DNA of 64,000 nucleotides from the NCBI GenBank assembly GCA_029260235.1, contig JAJDDP010000100.1:1-64000 (forward strand), in the 5' to 3' direction. Below, piece by piece: positions 40,118 through 50,415 of this stretch; positions within the stretch are counted from its first letter, which is position 1; every line of letters begins with the position of its first letter. The notes beneath the pieces are model-generated. The model had not been told where the DNA came from. It did no database searches and was given only the letters and a program-made list of their open reading frames with translations. The position numbers were made by a program, and so were the translations under genes. This DNA is from Phycisphaerae bacterium. GTDB taxonomy: Bacteria > Planctomycetota > Phycisphaerae > UBA1845.

Positions 40118-40849
40118 TTGTCGATGAACTCAGGTTTACAAATGCTCGCTCAAGAGGGTGATGGGGCCAATTGGACCTCGCTGCTTTATCTTGTCATCTT
40201 CCTGGTATTGCCCCTGATGAATAAGGTCAAGGACAAATACATCGAATGGTCGCAAGGAACGCAGCCGGAAAAGGGAAGGACCGCGCCGCCGGAACGTCCA
40301 GTGCGAATCCCCAATCTTCGGCCCACCGATCAGGCTGTTCCGCCGGCTGAGGCCTTCAAGAAGATGCGGGCTAAACTCGAGACTGCGGCGCAAGCTGCAT
40401 CAGCAGCTGCCAAGCACGCCGGGCCGCAGATCAAGCCGAGCGTCCATGGTCCGCCGGCTCCACCTAAACCGGTCGCAAGGAAAAGACCGCCAGCCGAGGG
40501 GCAAGCTCAGGAACATCGGTTGGCGGAGTTAGCCGCTCAAATCCAGGTCATCGAATCGGAACCAACGCCTGCAACGCCGCAAGGGGCTAAGCCAATGCCG
40601 CCGGCTGAGCGACGCGTCGATATTCATGACGCGGATCTGCACGTCAATTTGGCTGCGAATCGCCCGGCCATCAGTGCCCACGAGATGAGCACCCAGAGAG
40701 CCGTGATAGACTCGGAAATCGCCCGGCCCAGCCACAGCTTTGAGGGATTGTCGGCCGATCAAATGCGGCAGGCGGTGCTCTTGAGCGAGATTCTCAGGCC
40801 TCCCCTTGCCCTTAGGCCCTCGGCGGAATCGTTCGGGATTAGCGGGTAA
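40118..40849 (+). CDS. Hypothetical protein downstream of floA
   Basis: N-terminal TM, proline/alanine-rich low complexity; plausible floA operon member. Confidence 0.6.
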   Translation: MSMNSGLQMLAQEGDGANWTSLLYLVIFLVLPLMNKVKDKYIEWSQGTQPEKGRTAPPERPVRIPNLRPTDQAVPPAEAFKKMRAKLETAAQAASAAAKHAGPQIKPSVHGPPAPPKPVARKRPPAEGQAQEHRLAELAAQIQVIESEPTPATPQGAKPMPPAERRVDIHDADLHVNLAANRPAISAHEMSTQRAVIDSEIARPSHSFEGLSADQMRQAVLLSEILRPPLALRPSAESFGISG

Positions 40850-41023
40850 CTGCATGCTGCATATTAGCTTACGGATTCTCACCGATTGGGAAACCGCGCG
40901 GTGCCGGCCGGGTATACTTAAATGAGGTTCTGGAGATCTGCCCAATCTCTGGAAGGCCCGGACGACTAGACCCGATAGAACAGACTGAGGCACGATGAAG
41001 CAATCCAAGATGGTGGCCAAACA

Positions 41024-42697
41024 ATGAGCCTGGGCGAAGTCCTGCTGCAACGAAAAAAAATCACCCCCGAGCAGCTTGAAGAATGCCGCGCTGCCCGCAA
41101 GGGGCCTCATGACCGCATCGAGCGGATCCTCATCGAGAAGGGCTACGCCAAAGAACGAGATGTACTCGAGATCATCGGCGAGCAGCTCTCCATCCCGGTC
41201 GTCGATCTGACCAATATCAAGATCGAGCCGGAACTGCTCAAACTCGTTCCAGCCAAAGTTGTCCACCGCTATCGGATGATCCCCATCGCCAGGCGGAACG
41301 GGACCATCCGAATCGCTACGGCCAACGCTTTCGACCTCTACGCCTTCGACGAGCTACGAATGCTCACCGGCGCCAAGGTCGAACCCGTCCTCGCTTCTGA
41401 GGCTGAGATTGGCCGGGTAATAAAGCAGTATTACGGCGTGGGCGGGCAGGTCATCGACCAGATGATCGCCGACTCGGACATCGAGGTTGTTTCCGAGATC
41501 GACGAGCAGGACACCGACGCCATCGAGGAGGCTCAGGAGGCGACCGTTGTCAAGTTGGTCAATGAAATCCTCGTCGAGGCCATTCGTGACCGGGCATCGG
41601 ACGTACACATAGAACCCTATGAGGACAAGCTGCGGATTCGTTACCGTATAGACGGCGTCTTGCACACCACCAATGTGCCGCCGCAGATTCGACGATTCCA
41701 AAACGCCATTATCTCGCGAATCAAGATCCTGAGCAATTTGAACATTGCCGAGAAGCGCCTGCCCCAGGACGGCGGATTCAAAATCAAGACAGGCCAGCGC
41801 GAGATCGACTTGCGGGTGAGCATCATCCCCACGAAGTACGGCGAAGGCGTGGTCATGCGTATCCTCGACAAACAGTCGGCTTTGATGTCCCTCGAGGCGC
41901 TAGGCCTGGCAGGTCGCCCAGCCGAACTCTACGGGTCGCTCATCCGGCAACCGTTTGGCATTATTCTGGTGACCGGCCCTACCGGTTCGGGCAAGACGAC
42001 CACGCTCTACGCCTCGCTCAATGCGGTCAAGAGCGACGCGGTAAAAATGATCACCATCGAAGATCCCATCGAGTATTACCTCGACGGCATTAACCAGGTG
42101 CAAATCAAGCCTAGCATTGGGTTGACCTTCTCATCGGGTTTGCGGAGCTTCTTGAGGCACGATCCAGACATTATCCTGGTGGGCGAGATTCGAGACCTGG
42201 AAACGGCTGAAACCGCTATCAACGCCTCGCTGACCGGCCACTTGGTATTCAGCACCTTGCACACCAATGATGCGATCACCTCAACCACCCGGTTGCTAGA
42301 CATGGGCGTCGAGCCGTTTCTGGTGGCCAGCTCGCTCGAAGGTGTGTTGGCTCAGCGACTGGTGCGGCAGCTCTGTCCCGAATGTCGCGAGGCTTACGAT
42401 CCAAGTGCCAAGGACGTTCCCGAGCAGTTGGAACTACAACCAGGACAAAAATTCTATCGCCCCAAGGGGTGTCGCGACTGCCGCAACACCGGGTATCGGG
42501 GCCGGATCGGCATCTACGAACTGCTGCTCATCAGCGACAGCTTGCGCGACATGATCCTGGCCCGAAAGAGCGCTACCGACATGTTAGCCGTTGCCCAGGA
42601 AGAAGGGCTTATCCTTATGCGCGAGGATGGTTGGCACAAAGTGCAGCACGGCGTCACCACCATCGAGGAAATCAACCGGGTCACCAAGTCGCTGTAG
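41024..42697 (+). CDS. Type II secretion/type IV pilus assembly ATPase (GspE/PilB family)
   Basis: VTGPTGSGKTTTLYASL, DPDIILVGEIRD, STLHTNDA, CPEC...CRDC zinc motif. Confidence 0.95.
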   Translation: MSLGEVLLQRKKITPEQLEECRAARKGPHDRIERILIEKGYAKERDVLEIIGEQLSIPVVDLTNIKIEPELLKLVPAKVVHRYRMIPIARRNGTIRIATANAFDLYAFDELRMLTGAKVEPVLASEAEIGRVIKQYYGVGGQVIDQMIADSDIEVVSEIDEQDTDAIEEAQEATVVKLVNEILVEAIRDRASDVHIEPYEDKLRIRYRIDGVLHTTNVPPQIRRFQNAIISRIKILSNLNIAEKRLPQDGGFKIKTGQREIDLRVSIIPTKYGEGVVMRILDKQSALMSLEALGLAGRPAELYGSLIRQPFGIILVTGPTGSGKTTTLYASLNAVKSDAVKMITIEDPIEYYLDGINQVQIKPSIGLTFSSGLRSFLRHDPDIILVGEIRDLETAETAINASLTGHLVFSTLHTNDAITSTTRLLDMGVEPFLVASSLEGVLAQRLVRQLCPECREAYDPSAKDVPEQLELQPGQKFYRPKGCRDCRNTGYRGRIGIYELLLISDSLRDMILARKSATDMLAVAQEEGLILMREDGWHKVQHGVTTIEEINRVTKSL

Positions 42698-42771
42698 CCC
42701 ACCAGGCGCAGACAGGGCTGGCGAATTACATCCTCGAACTCGACAGTGAGGCAGGACCCCCCAAAGCTACG

Positions 42772-43155
42772 ATGGCCCGACTGATCCTCCACGAATTCTC
42801 AGCAGATTACATCCCGGATTTTGGGGAGATCGATCTAGATCGCCTCCGTCGCGCTGTGGCTGTCCTTATGGAGAAGGGCGCCCAGGCCATTCAGGTCGAT
42901 GGCTACGAACAAGATGACGCTGAACTCGACCGACTCATGGTCGTGCGCTTTCGAGGTGAGAACCGGACGATCACCATTCCGATCGAATCGCTCACCGACC
43001 TGGATCGGCTCCTTGCACCGTTTCATGCAGCCGCTCCCCCTCAAGTTCGCCATAGTGACAGTTCGCGGCATGTGGAGATAGTGGGCCTGGTGGTTCAGGT
43101 CATCGCGGACCCGGACGACCCCCTGGGGGGTACGATTGGCCGCCAATCGCGCTAG
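42772..43155 (+). CDS. Hypothetical protein
   Basis: ATG at 42772, 127 aa; upstream extension in ORF track overlaps pilB in another frame. Confidence 0.5.
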   Translation: MARLILHEFSADYIPDFGEIDLDRLRRAVAVLMEKGAQAIQVDGYEQDDAELDRLMVVRFRGENRTITIPIESLTDLDRLLAPFHAAAPPQVRHSDSSRHVEIVGLVVQVIADPDDPLGGTIGRQSR

Positions 43156-43245
43156 GTCATCCCTGCCGCAGGGCTCAAATCTCTATTTTTCGTAGTGAAC
43201 CGGGCCATGGTAGAGCACGTCTAAGTTTTCACCATCCGCGAGCGA

Positions 43246-44829
43246 GTGGGTCGCTTGCGCGGAGTCAGCATCGCCTCTGGTCCCCATTGGAGAACAGCCA
43301 TGCCTTCACATGCCGCCTTGAAACTGATGGTCGCTCTATTCCTCGTTGCTCCCCAGGTGCGGGCCGATCAGCCGGCGGTCACCGTGTACAACCAGAATTT
43401 TGGCGTGGTGCGCGAGCGGTTGTCACTGGATCTCACAGCCGGAGTCAACCAGATTTCGTTCGACGAGGTGACTGCCCATCTCGAGCCGGACTCGGTGATC
43501 CTCCGCGATCCGCAGCACCGCCGCAGAATCCAAATCCTCGAGCAGAACTACCGGGCTGACCCGCTTTCGCAACCCCTGCTGCTCTCTCTGTTTGAAGGCC
43601 AGACCATCGACTTCCAAATCGGTGCTGGCGAGAGCGCGGTAGTCGTCCCCGGGCGGGTCGTCCGCAGCGGGTATGTGCCGCACCCAGCCGCGTGGCAGCA
43701 GTACGGTCAGGCCTATCAGCAGACACAGATGGCCCGGATGAACTACGGCGGCGGCGGCAACCAGCCGCTGATCGAGATCGACGGGAAGCTGCGCTTCGGT
43801 CTGCCCGGCACGCCGCTATTCCCTAGCCTGAACGACGACACCATTCTAAAACCGACGCTGCACTGGCTGCTGGAGACGGATACCACCGGGCCGCTGGAGG
43901 CTGAGCTTAGCTATGTGACCGGAGGGATGAGCTGGAAGGCGGACTACAATGTGGTTTCCCCGGAGACAGAGGACGTGCTCGACCTGGTTGGCTGGGTCAC
44001 GATCGACAATCAGTGCGGCAAGGATTTTGAAAGCGCTCGGATCAAGCTCATGGCTGGAGATGTCAGCAAGCTGCTGCCGACTCCGCAGGATTCAAGCCGC
44101 CGGTTGGGGTACATGAGCTCCAATGTGGTGGGTGGCAGCGGTATGGCGCCGCCGGTTTCCGAAAAATCCTTCGACGAATACCACCTCTACACGCTGGGCC
44201 GACCAACGACATTGCGAGATCGCCAGACAAAGCAGGTCGAGTTCGTCCGGTCCAGCGGCGTCGGATCTCGCCGGCTATATGTGTATGACGGCTATCGGCC
44301 TAACTACAACCAATACCAAGGATGGTCGTGGGAGAGCATCCGTAACCAGGCGGCATACGGAACGTTGTCCAGCACGAAGGTATCGGTCATGCGCGAGATC
44401 GAGAACAGTGATGACAACGGCCTCGGCATTCCGCTGCCAGCCGGCCGCGTCCGGTTCTACCGGCGAGACAATGACGGCCAGCTCGAGTTTGTCGGCGAGA
44501 ACGTCATCGACCACACCCCCAAGGACGAGATGCTGCGGGTCCACACCGGCAGTGCCTTCGACCTTGTAGGAAAGCGCCGCCGCACGAATTTCAAGATCGA
44601 CCACACCGAACGCTACATAGATGAGAGCTTCGAGATTAAGGTGCGGAACCACAAGGCTGAAGCGGTCGAACTCCGCGTCGTCGAGCATCTCTACCGCTGG
44701 CACAACTGGGCGATCCAGGAAAAGTCACAGGACTTCAAGAAGCTAGATTCCCAGACCATCGAATTCCGAGTGAAGCTTCAGCCGGACGAAGAGAAGACCG
44801 TGACCTACCTAGTTCACTATTCGTGGTAG
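43246..44829 (+). CDS. DUF4139-domain secreted protein
   Basis: TVYNQNFGVVRERLSLDLTAGVNQISFDEV, GGMSWKADYNVV, IPLPAGRVRFYRRD. Confidence 0.85.
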   Translation: MGRLRGVSIASGPHWRTAMPSHAALKLMVALFLVAPQVRADQPAVTVYNQNFGVVRERLSLDLTAGVNQISFDEVTAHLEPDSVILRDPQHRRRIQILEQNYRADPLSQPLLLSLFEGQTIDFQIGAGESAVVVPGRVVRSGYVPHPAAWQQYGQAYQQTQMARMNYGGGGNQPLIEIDGKLRFGLPGTPLFPSLNDDTILKPTLHWLLETDTTGPLEAELSYVTGGMSWKADYNVVSPETEDVLDLVGWVTIDNQCGKDFESARIKLMAGDVSKLLPTPQDSSRRLGYMSSNVVGGSGMAPPVSEKSFDEYHLYTLGRPTTLRDRQTKQVEFVRSSGVGSRRLYVYDGYRPNYNQYQGWSWESIRNQAAYGTLSSTKVSVMREIENSDDNGLGIPLPAGRVRFYRRDNDGQLEFVGENVIDHTPKDEMLRVHTGSAFDLVGKRRRTNFKIDHTERYIDESFEIKVRNHKAEAVELRVVEHLYRWHNWAIQEKSQDFKKLDSQTIEFRVKLQPDEEKTVTYLVHYSW

Positions 44830-45573
44830 TCACGCGAACCTGGAGGCTGCATAGGTCTTTGATTTTGAGTGGGTTGCAGATTGGCGGGTAATCCACTCGT
44901 ACGGCCTGAATTGGGATTCAACCAGCATCGCGAGGACATCCGTGTCCGTCGTGGGCTTGATTGAAAACTTGTCGCTGGGCGAGTCAAACAAATATTTCTG
45001 CGCGTCACCCTGAACCCGGGAGAAGAACACTTTGCCTGCGCTTGCCTTCTTGTCGAAATCGAACGGAAGGTAGACTGCTTCCTCCCAATCTTCCGCACCA
45101 CAGAACATTGGCTTCTTCATGTTCGATTCGGCGGATCCCATGGTGATTTCAAAAACCCCCTCGGTGCCGATATCGACCTTCATCGACGCCGGGCATGAAG
45201 TGGACAGGGTGACGTCCGCGTGACTGTATGGGGTTGAAAAGAACACGCGTTCGCAAAAGGCGAAGAATCTGCACGAGTTGTACGAGTGAATCAGAAACGC
45301 CGCTTCCTGGCCGTTGAGACAGTGCTCCTCAGATAAAACAATCGCGAAGCTCAGTTCCCGAAAGGCCACACCTCGAAACCGGCCTACGCCGCCGATGATG
45401 ATGATTTCGGCATTGCCGTCGCGTTCTGCAGGCGTAAGGCCATAGCGCCCCAAGTAGGCAGTCCAACACTTCAGGTCTGCCAAACCACGCACAGTCACGT
45501 CACGAACGTCGCGAAGCTGAGCAGCCCACTTGATATTCTTGGTTGACATCGTACCACCTACCGGCATTGCCAA
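44830..45573 (-). CDS. Hypothetical protein
   Basis: 247-aa ORF with globular composition; starts at 45573 or 45549. Confidence 0.55.
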   Translation of the reverse strand: MAMPVGGTMSTKNIKWAAQLRDVRDVTVRGLADLKCWTAYLGRYGLTPAERDGNAEIIIIGGVGRFRGVAFRELSFAIVLSEEHCLNGQEAAFLIHSYNSCRFFAFCERVFFSTPYSHADVTLSTSCPASMKVDIGTEGVFEITMGSAESNMKKPMFCGAEDWEEAVYLPFDFDKKASAGKVFFSRVQGDAQKYLFDSPSDKFSIKPTTDTDVLAMLVESQFRPYEWITRQSATHSKSKTYAASRFA

Positions 45574-45583
45574 GCTGCCTGAT

Positions 45584-46033
45584 TTAGTCTTTCGATGCTT
45601 TCACCGCCAGGCGCAAAGCTGCTCTGATCTCGCTGGCCTTATCCGTTTGGACAAACGACAAGACTTCCTTGGTCTTTCCATCAACGTATGTAAGGCTTCC
45701 CATCTTGGACATATCCCCCGTCCAGACGCTCTCAAGGCCCAGTGCCGCGACAAGCAGCGCAGCTTGTTTCTGCGACGTCTCGGTCGATAGGTCCAACGTA
45801 ACCCATAAGACAGAGTCCTTGTTCTTCTCGATGATCTTGGGGAATTCCGGATCGAGTCCCTTGCATATGGGGCACATGTCGTGGCGAACTCTCACGGCAA
45901 TGATGTTGGGCACCTCGACTGTCGCAGCCACTTTCATATTCGCACCCCTCGGGGCGGCGGCCAAGAGCGCCGTCGAGAGGGCGATGATCGCCACGGCTCC
46001 CAATCCGCGTATAGGGTTCATCCTTGCTGTCAT
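45584..46033 (-). CDS. Secreted thioredoxin-fold-like protein
   Basis: Signal peptide; CPIC motif followed by VLWVTLDLST. Confidence 0.6.
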   Translation of the reverse strand: MTARMNPIRGLGAVAIIALSTALLAAAPRGANMKVAATVEVPNIIAVRVRHDMCPICKGLDPEFPKIIEKNKDSVLWVTLDLSTETSQKQAALLVAALGLESVWTGDMSKMGSLTYVDGKTKEVLSFVQTDKASEIRAALRLAVKASKD

Positions 46034-46320
46034 CCTTCATGTCCTTTCGATATCTGGGTAGTCTCTCGCGGAGGCGTCAGCCGTCACGCGTCCAGTAGCT
46101 GCCAACGGTCAATGAGCGTCTATAGTGCATCCGCATCACCTGAGCTGACATTGCAGCACCAGTGCCTGATCCAGCATTTTCGCCGTGCATTCCACGCGCC
46201 ACATGATTAGTCGCACGAGTCGCAGGTGAGTTCAATCATCTTGAAAATAAACATCGATCTGTGGATTTGGATCGTCCCTCAACCCGACGCTCGCCGTCAG
46301 TCTGATACAGCCCGAAGGGC

Positions 46321-46354
46321 CGGCCTGGTCGCGAGGCACCACGCGACCAGGCCG
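46321..46354. repeat. Perfect 13-bp inverted repeat with 8-nt loop
   Basis: CGGCCTGGTCGCG-AGGCACCA-CGCGACCAGGCCG. Confidence 0.85.
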
Positions 46355-46698
46355 TATCTGCCTGTTTGCCGGACACTTGGTCGCCCTAATAATCACCGGT
46401 GGCCGTCCAGTGCGTCGGCGATCCCAAGCAAGACCCAGGTGCAATGATGAGAGAGACTCCCGCTATGAGTGCAGCAAACCGATTGGCCAAGATATTGGTG
46501 ACCGGGACGGTTTTCGGCCTTCCGCAGAAAGATCAATGCGCTGAGAAGAATGCCCATAGCAACAGAGATGCGAATCATGCCAGCGATACCCCCGCGTCGG
46601 TTGGGCCATCCAGCTCCACTATCAAGACCGATAACCAAGGTGTGATGTAAGCCGGTGGCGCGAGAACATGTTCTTCCTGGACAGGAACTCCAAGATGA

Positions 46699-47999
46699 TC
46701 AACTCGGCGAATCGCGGTTGATCTGACTCCGCAACTTCTCCATGATCTCCATGAAACCTCCGCCAAGGAGTTCCTGTACCACGTGCCCTTCATTGGCGTA
46801 GGCGGTTAGCTCTGAGTCCACGCCAAGCTCTTTCAACCGCTCATGCGTATGCCCATTAGCCAGCCACGATCATCGCCACCACATAGCAGTCGCACGCGCA
46901 CCTTGACCAGTTTGGAGAGGCGATCCTCATCAGCATCATAGCTTTCGGCGTTGGCAGGCAGACCCACCAGGGCATGCACCCAGTCTGCGAAATCAATGGC
47001 GATGCGGAAACTGCTCGCTCCACCGCCGCTGCATCCGGCGACGTAGAATTTGCCGCCCTCGATGTTGTATTGGGCTTCGAGCTGTTTCATCAGCTTTGTC
47101 ATGACCGCGTTTCCAGAGGCTCGCAGCCAGCCACCATCCGGTACGATCAAGCTGAGCACAATCCAGCCACGTTGAGCAGCCTGTTCCCCCCAAAACATCG
47201 AAGCACCCGTTTCGGCAGCGCTCCTGCGCTGACTGCCCGGAGGGAAACCGAGCAATACTGGGTAGGTCTTAGCCGCGTCAAAACCGCGAGGTAGAATCAG
47301 GTAGTATTGGAGCTGAGAACCTTCGTCCGTCTTCATTTCTTCAAGCGTCATGCCCTCGGGCATTTTGAAGTTCGGCGCTGCCCGAAGATCCTTGAGGTCC
47401 GAATCATTCTGAATGCTCTGGGTGTCAGCATAGCCGGCTGCATAGGCTTGGTTCAGCGTCCGTAGCGCATCGGTGGTCTGACCTTGCGTCGCGTAGGCAC
47501 AAGCGAGGTTGTACAGCGCTAGGATCCTAGTGCCGGGAAATTCCGCCGCTTTGGTATCAGCCTTGATCGCCTCGTCGATCTGGTCGGTCATGTGCAGTGC
47601 GTAACCAAGCTGGAACCACGCAGTGCCGTTGTCCGGATCGTCCTTGGTGACCCGAGTCAAGATGGTGATGGCCTCAGTCCATTTCTGTTCATTGAAGAGA
47701 TCCTCAGCGGCATCCAGATCATCAATTACGCGGGCTTCTGCCGGAGTGGGGCGATTGTCGTCCTGCGGAATGGCCATAAGCTCCCACCCCGAATTGGCGG
47801 CCAAGCCGATCCCCACCAGAGCAATCACGAATGCCAAGGCCCGAACGTCCGTAAGCTTTGATGGAATGTGGTTCAAGATTTTCCTCCCAGGATCTTCTAT
47901 TCGACTTGAGCCGTCTCCGTGCCATAGCCCTTGGGCAAGTAACGACACCCAGTCGGCTAGACTACGCCGGGAGTGGGATTGACGGCAAGGATCAACCAT
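46699..47999 (-). pseudogene. TPR + alpha/beta hydrolase (esterase-like), frameshifted near C-terminus
   Basis: ORF 46833-47999 contains GCSGGG nucleophile and GGDD; catalytic-His segment HTHERLKELGVDSELTAYANEGHVVQELL... continues in the -1 frame to TGA at 46699-46701. Confidence 0.8.
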
Positions 48000-48041
48000 T
48001 CAGTCGGCGTGGAGGCACTTTGGCGTTAACATCCTCTGGCT

Positions 48042-49340
48042 ATGGCTATTGATTCCACCCAATCTGGTCCGACAGAAGATCTGCAGAGGACCACGGGCTT
48101 GTTCCGGCGGATCGCCCCCGGAATCCTGATCGCCGCCACGGGTGTCGGCGCCGGCGATTTGATCACGGCCAGCCTCGGCGGATCAGCTTTGGGAGTAGTG
48201 ATTGTCTGGGCCGCGGTCGTAGGGGCTGTGCTCAAGTGGTTCCTGAATGAGGGCATCGCCCGTTGGCAAATGGGCACGGGCACCACCCTGCTCGAAGGCT
48301 GGGTTAGTAAACTGGGCCGATGGGTCCAGTGGCTGTTCATCGTCTATCTGTTGATCTGGACCCTCTTCACCGGCGGCGCTCTGGTGACCGCCTGCGGCAT
48401 TGCCGGGACGAGCTTGCTGCCGCTGACCGACGACCTCAAGCTCTCAAAGATCATCTGGGGTGTTGCTCATTCCATGGTTGGGCTGGTCCTTGTTTGGGTG
48501 GGCGGCTTCAGGTTGTTCGAGAAGTTGATGGCCATCTGCATCGGCATGATGTTCATCGCCGTCATGGTGACTGCTGTCGTGTGCAAGCCAGATTGGGCCT
48601 CGGCTAGCCGAGGCTTGATTTTCCCTTCGATCCCCTCTGGCGGCATGGGATGGGTACTGGGCATTCTTGGCGGCGTCGGTGGAACGCTGACCCTCCTGTC
48701 GTATGGCTATTGGATTCGCGAAGAGGGGCGCACCGGCCTGGAAGGTGTCAATGCCTGTCGCTTGGATCTTGCTATCGGCTATGCAATGACTGCCTTGTTC
48801 GGTGTCGCCATGATATTGATCGGATCCACCGTGCAGATCGAAGGCAAGGGCGCAGCCATGGCGACGATGCTGGCGAGTCAATTGGCCAACGTGGCTGGGC
48901 CGGTCGGCAAGTGGTTGTTCTTGATCGGATTTTGGGGTGCGGTTTTCTCAAGCCTACTCGGCGTCTGGCAAAGCGTGCCCTACTTGTTCGCCGATTTCTT
49001 GACCATCCGCAAGGGCATTCCGGCGGCCGATCGGGCATCGCTTGATTTCACGCGAACCAAAGCGTACCGGGGATATCTGAGTGCCCTAGCTGTGGTGCCT
49101 CTGCCGGTGCTCTTCCTATCGGTCAAGAAGGCCCAGCTGTTGTACGCGGTCCTAGGGTCGTTGTTCATGCCTCTACTGGCTGTGACTCTGTTGATCATGA
49201 ACAATAGGGCCGACTGGGTCGGCCAAAAATTTCGCAATGGCTGGTTGACCAACCTGGTGCTGGCAGCCACCTTGGCCTTCTTCGCCTACATTGGCACCAC
49301 CGTGATCGTTGACAAGATTCACATTCTGCAAGGACGGTAG
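48042..49340 (+). CDS. Nramp-like divalent metal transporter
   Basis: Polytopic, GILIAATGVGAGDLITASLGG N-terminal motif typical of Nramp-related transporters. Confidence 0.85.
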   Translation: MAIDSTQSGPTEDLQRTTGLFRRIAPGILIAATGVGAGDLITASLGGSALGVVIVWAAVVGAVLKWFLNEGIARWQMGTGTTLLEGWVSKLGRWVQWLFIVYLLIWTLFTGGALVTACGIAGTSLLPLTDDLKLSKIIWGVAHSMVGLVLVWVGGFRLFEKLMAICIGMMFIAVMVTAVVCKPDWASASRGLIFPSIPSGGMGWVLGILGGVGGTLTLLSYGYWIREEGRTGLEGVNACRLDLAIGYAMTALFGVAMILIGSTVQIEGKGAAMATMLASQLANVAGPVGKWLFLIGFWGAVFSSLLGVWQSVPYLFADFLTIRKGIPAADRASLDFTRTKAYRGYLSALAVVPLPVLFLSVKKAQLLYAVLGSLFMPLLAVTLLIMNNRADWVGQKFRNGWLTNLVLAATLAFFAYIGTTVIVDKIHILQGR

Positions 49341-49346
49341 GAATCA

Positions 49347-50399
49347 GTGGAACGAACAGAATTACGCGACAGGCTGCGGCAGCTGGATGAACAGCATGAC
49401 GAGGTTACTTGGCCGACCGAACAAGTCGCCCTGTTGACCGAGGCGGGCGTTTGGCGGGCGTCGGTAGCCATCGAACATGGCGGCGAACGTGCCTCAGCCA
49501 CAGCCCGGGTCGAAACCTACGAACATGTCGCCGCGGGCAGCCTCAACGCAGCGTTGATCCTGACCCAACATGACGGCGCCTGCGAGCTATTGGGCAAATG
49601 CAACAACGCCGAACTGGCTGCCCGGCTGTTGCCCAAATTTGCGACCGGCGAGTTGCTGACCACCGTTGGCATCAGCCAGCTGACAACATCCCAACGAGGC
49701 GATGGACCCGCCATGCGCGCCGAACCCACCCAAGGCGGGTTTCTACTCAACGGCTACATGCCTTGGGTGACCAGTGCCGCCAATGCCGACTACGTTGTCA
49801 CCGGGGCGGTACTGCCCGACGGGCAGCAGATTCTGGCGTGTATTCCAACCGACATCCCCGGACTCGAAGTGCCCAGCCCCATGAAGTTCGTAGCCCTGAC
49901 TGCCAGTTGGACGGGGCAGATTCTATGCAGGGACGTCCGAGTCACCGACGAACACCTGATGCGCGGACCAGCCGAACAAGTGCTAGCCATCCGGGCACCG
50001 GTCAAGTCGCTCACAGTGTCAGCCGTTGGCATCGGCGTCGCTGCCCATCTATTGGACCGCATCGCTGAGCGTTCAAAGCAAACCGGCGGCACCTTCGCCA
50101 AGTTTGAAGAGGCTGCCCGCAACAAATGGCAAGAAGCCCGCCAACGCCTCTACGAAGCCGCCAAACTAAGGGATGATCCCTCAGCCGAAATCCCAGCCCA
50201 GGACATCCGCGCGTCGATCAACGATCTGCTTACGCGTCTAGCCACCACCTACATGGTCCTATCCAAAGGCAGCGGGTACTTGGCAGGCCATCCCGCCCAA
50301 AAACTCTTGCGAGAGACAGCCTTCTTCTTGGTCTGGTCCGCTCCAACTCCAGTGCAGATAGGCACGTTAGAACGTATCTGGGATACCAATAGACATTGA
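49347..50399 (+). CDS. Acyl-CoA dehydrogenase-like protein
   Basis: ACAD pattern: LLTEAGVWRASV..., VGISQLTTSQRGDGPAMRAEPTQGGFLLNGYMPWVTSA. Confidence 0.8.
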   Translation: MERTELRDRLRQLDEQHDEVTWPTEQVALLTEAGVWRASVAIEHGGERASATARVETYEHVAAGSLNAALILTQHDGACELLGKCNNAELAARLLPKFATGELLTTVGISQLTTSQRGDGPAMRAEPTQGGFLLNGYMPWVTSAANADYVVTGAVLPDGQQILACIPTDIPGLEVPSPMKFVALTASWTGQILCRDVRVTDEHLMRGPAEQVLAIRAPVKSLTVSAVGIGVAAHLLDRIAERSKQTGGTFAKFEEAARNKWQEARQRLYEAAKLRDDPSAEIPAQDIRASINDLLTRLATTYMVLSKGSGYLAGHPAQKLLRETAFFLVWSAPTPVQIGTLERIWDTNRH

Positions 50400-50415
50400 C
50401 AGGCTGCCCCGGCGA

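Noticed and set aside
42382-42771. N-terminal extension of ORF 42382-43155
   Set aside because: Overlaps the 3' end of the GspE/PilB gene in another frame; real start probably 42772.
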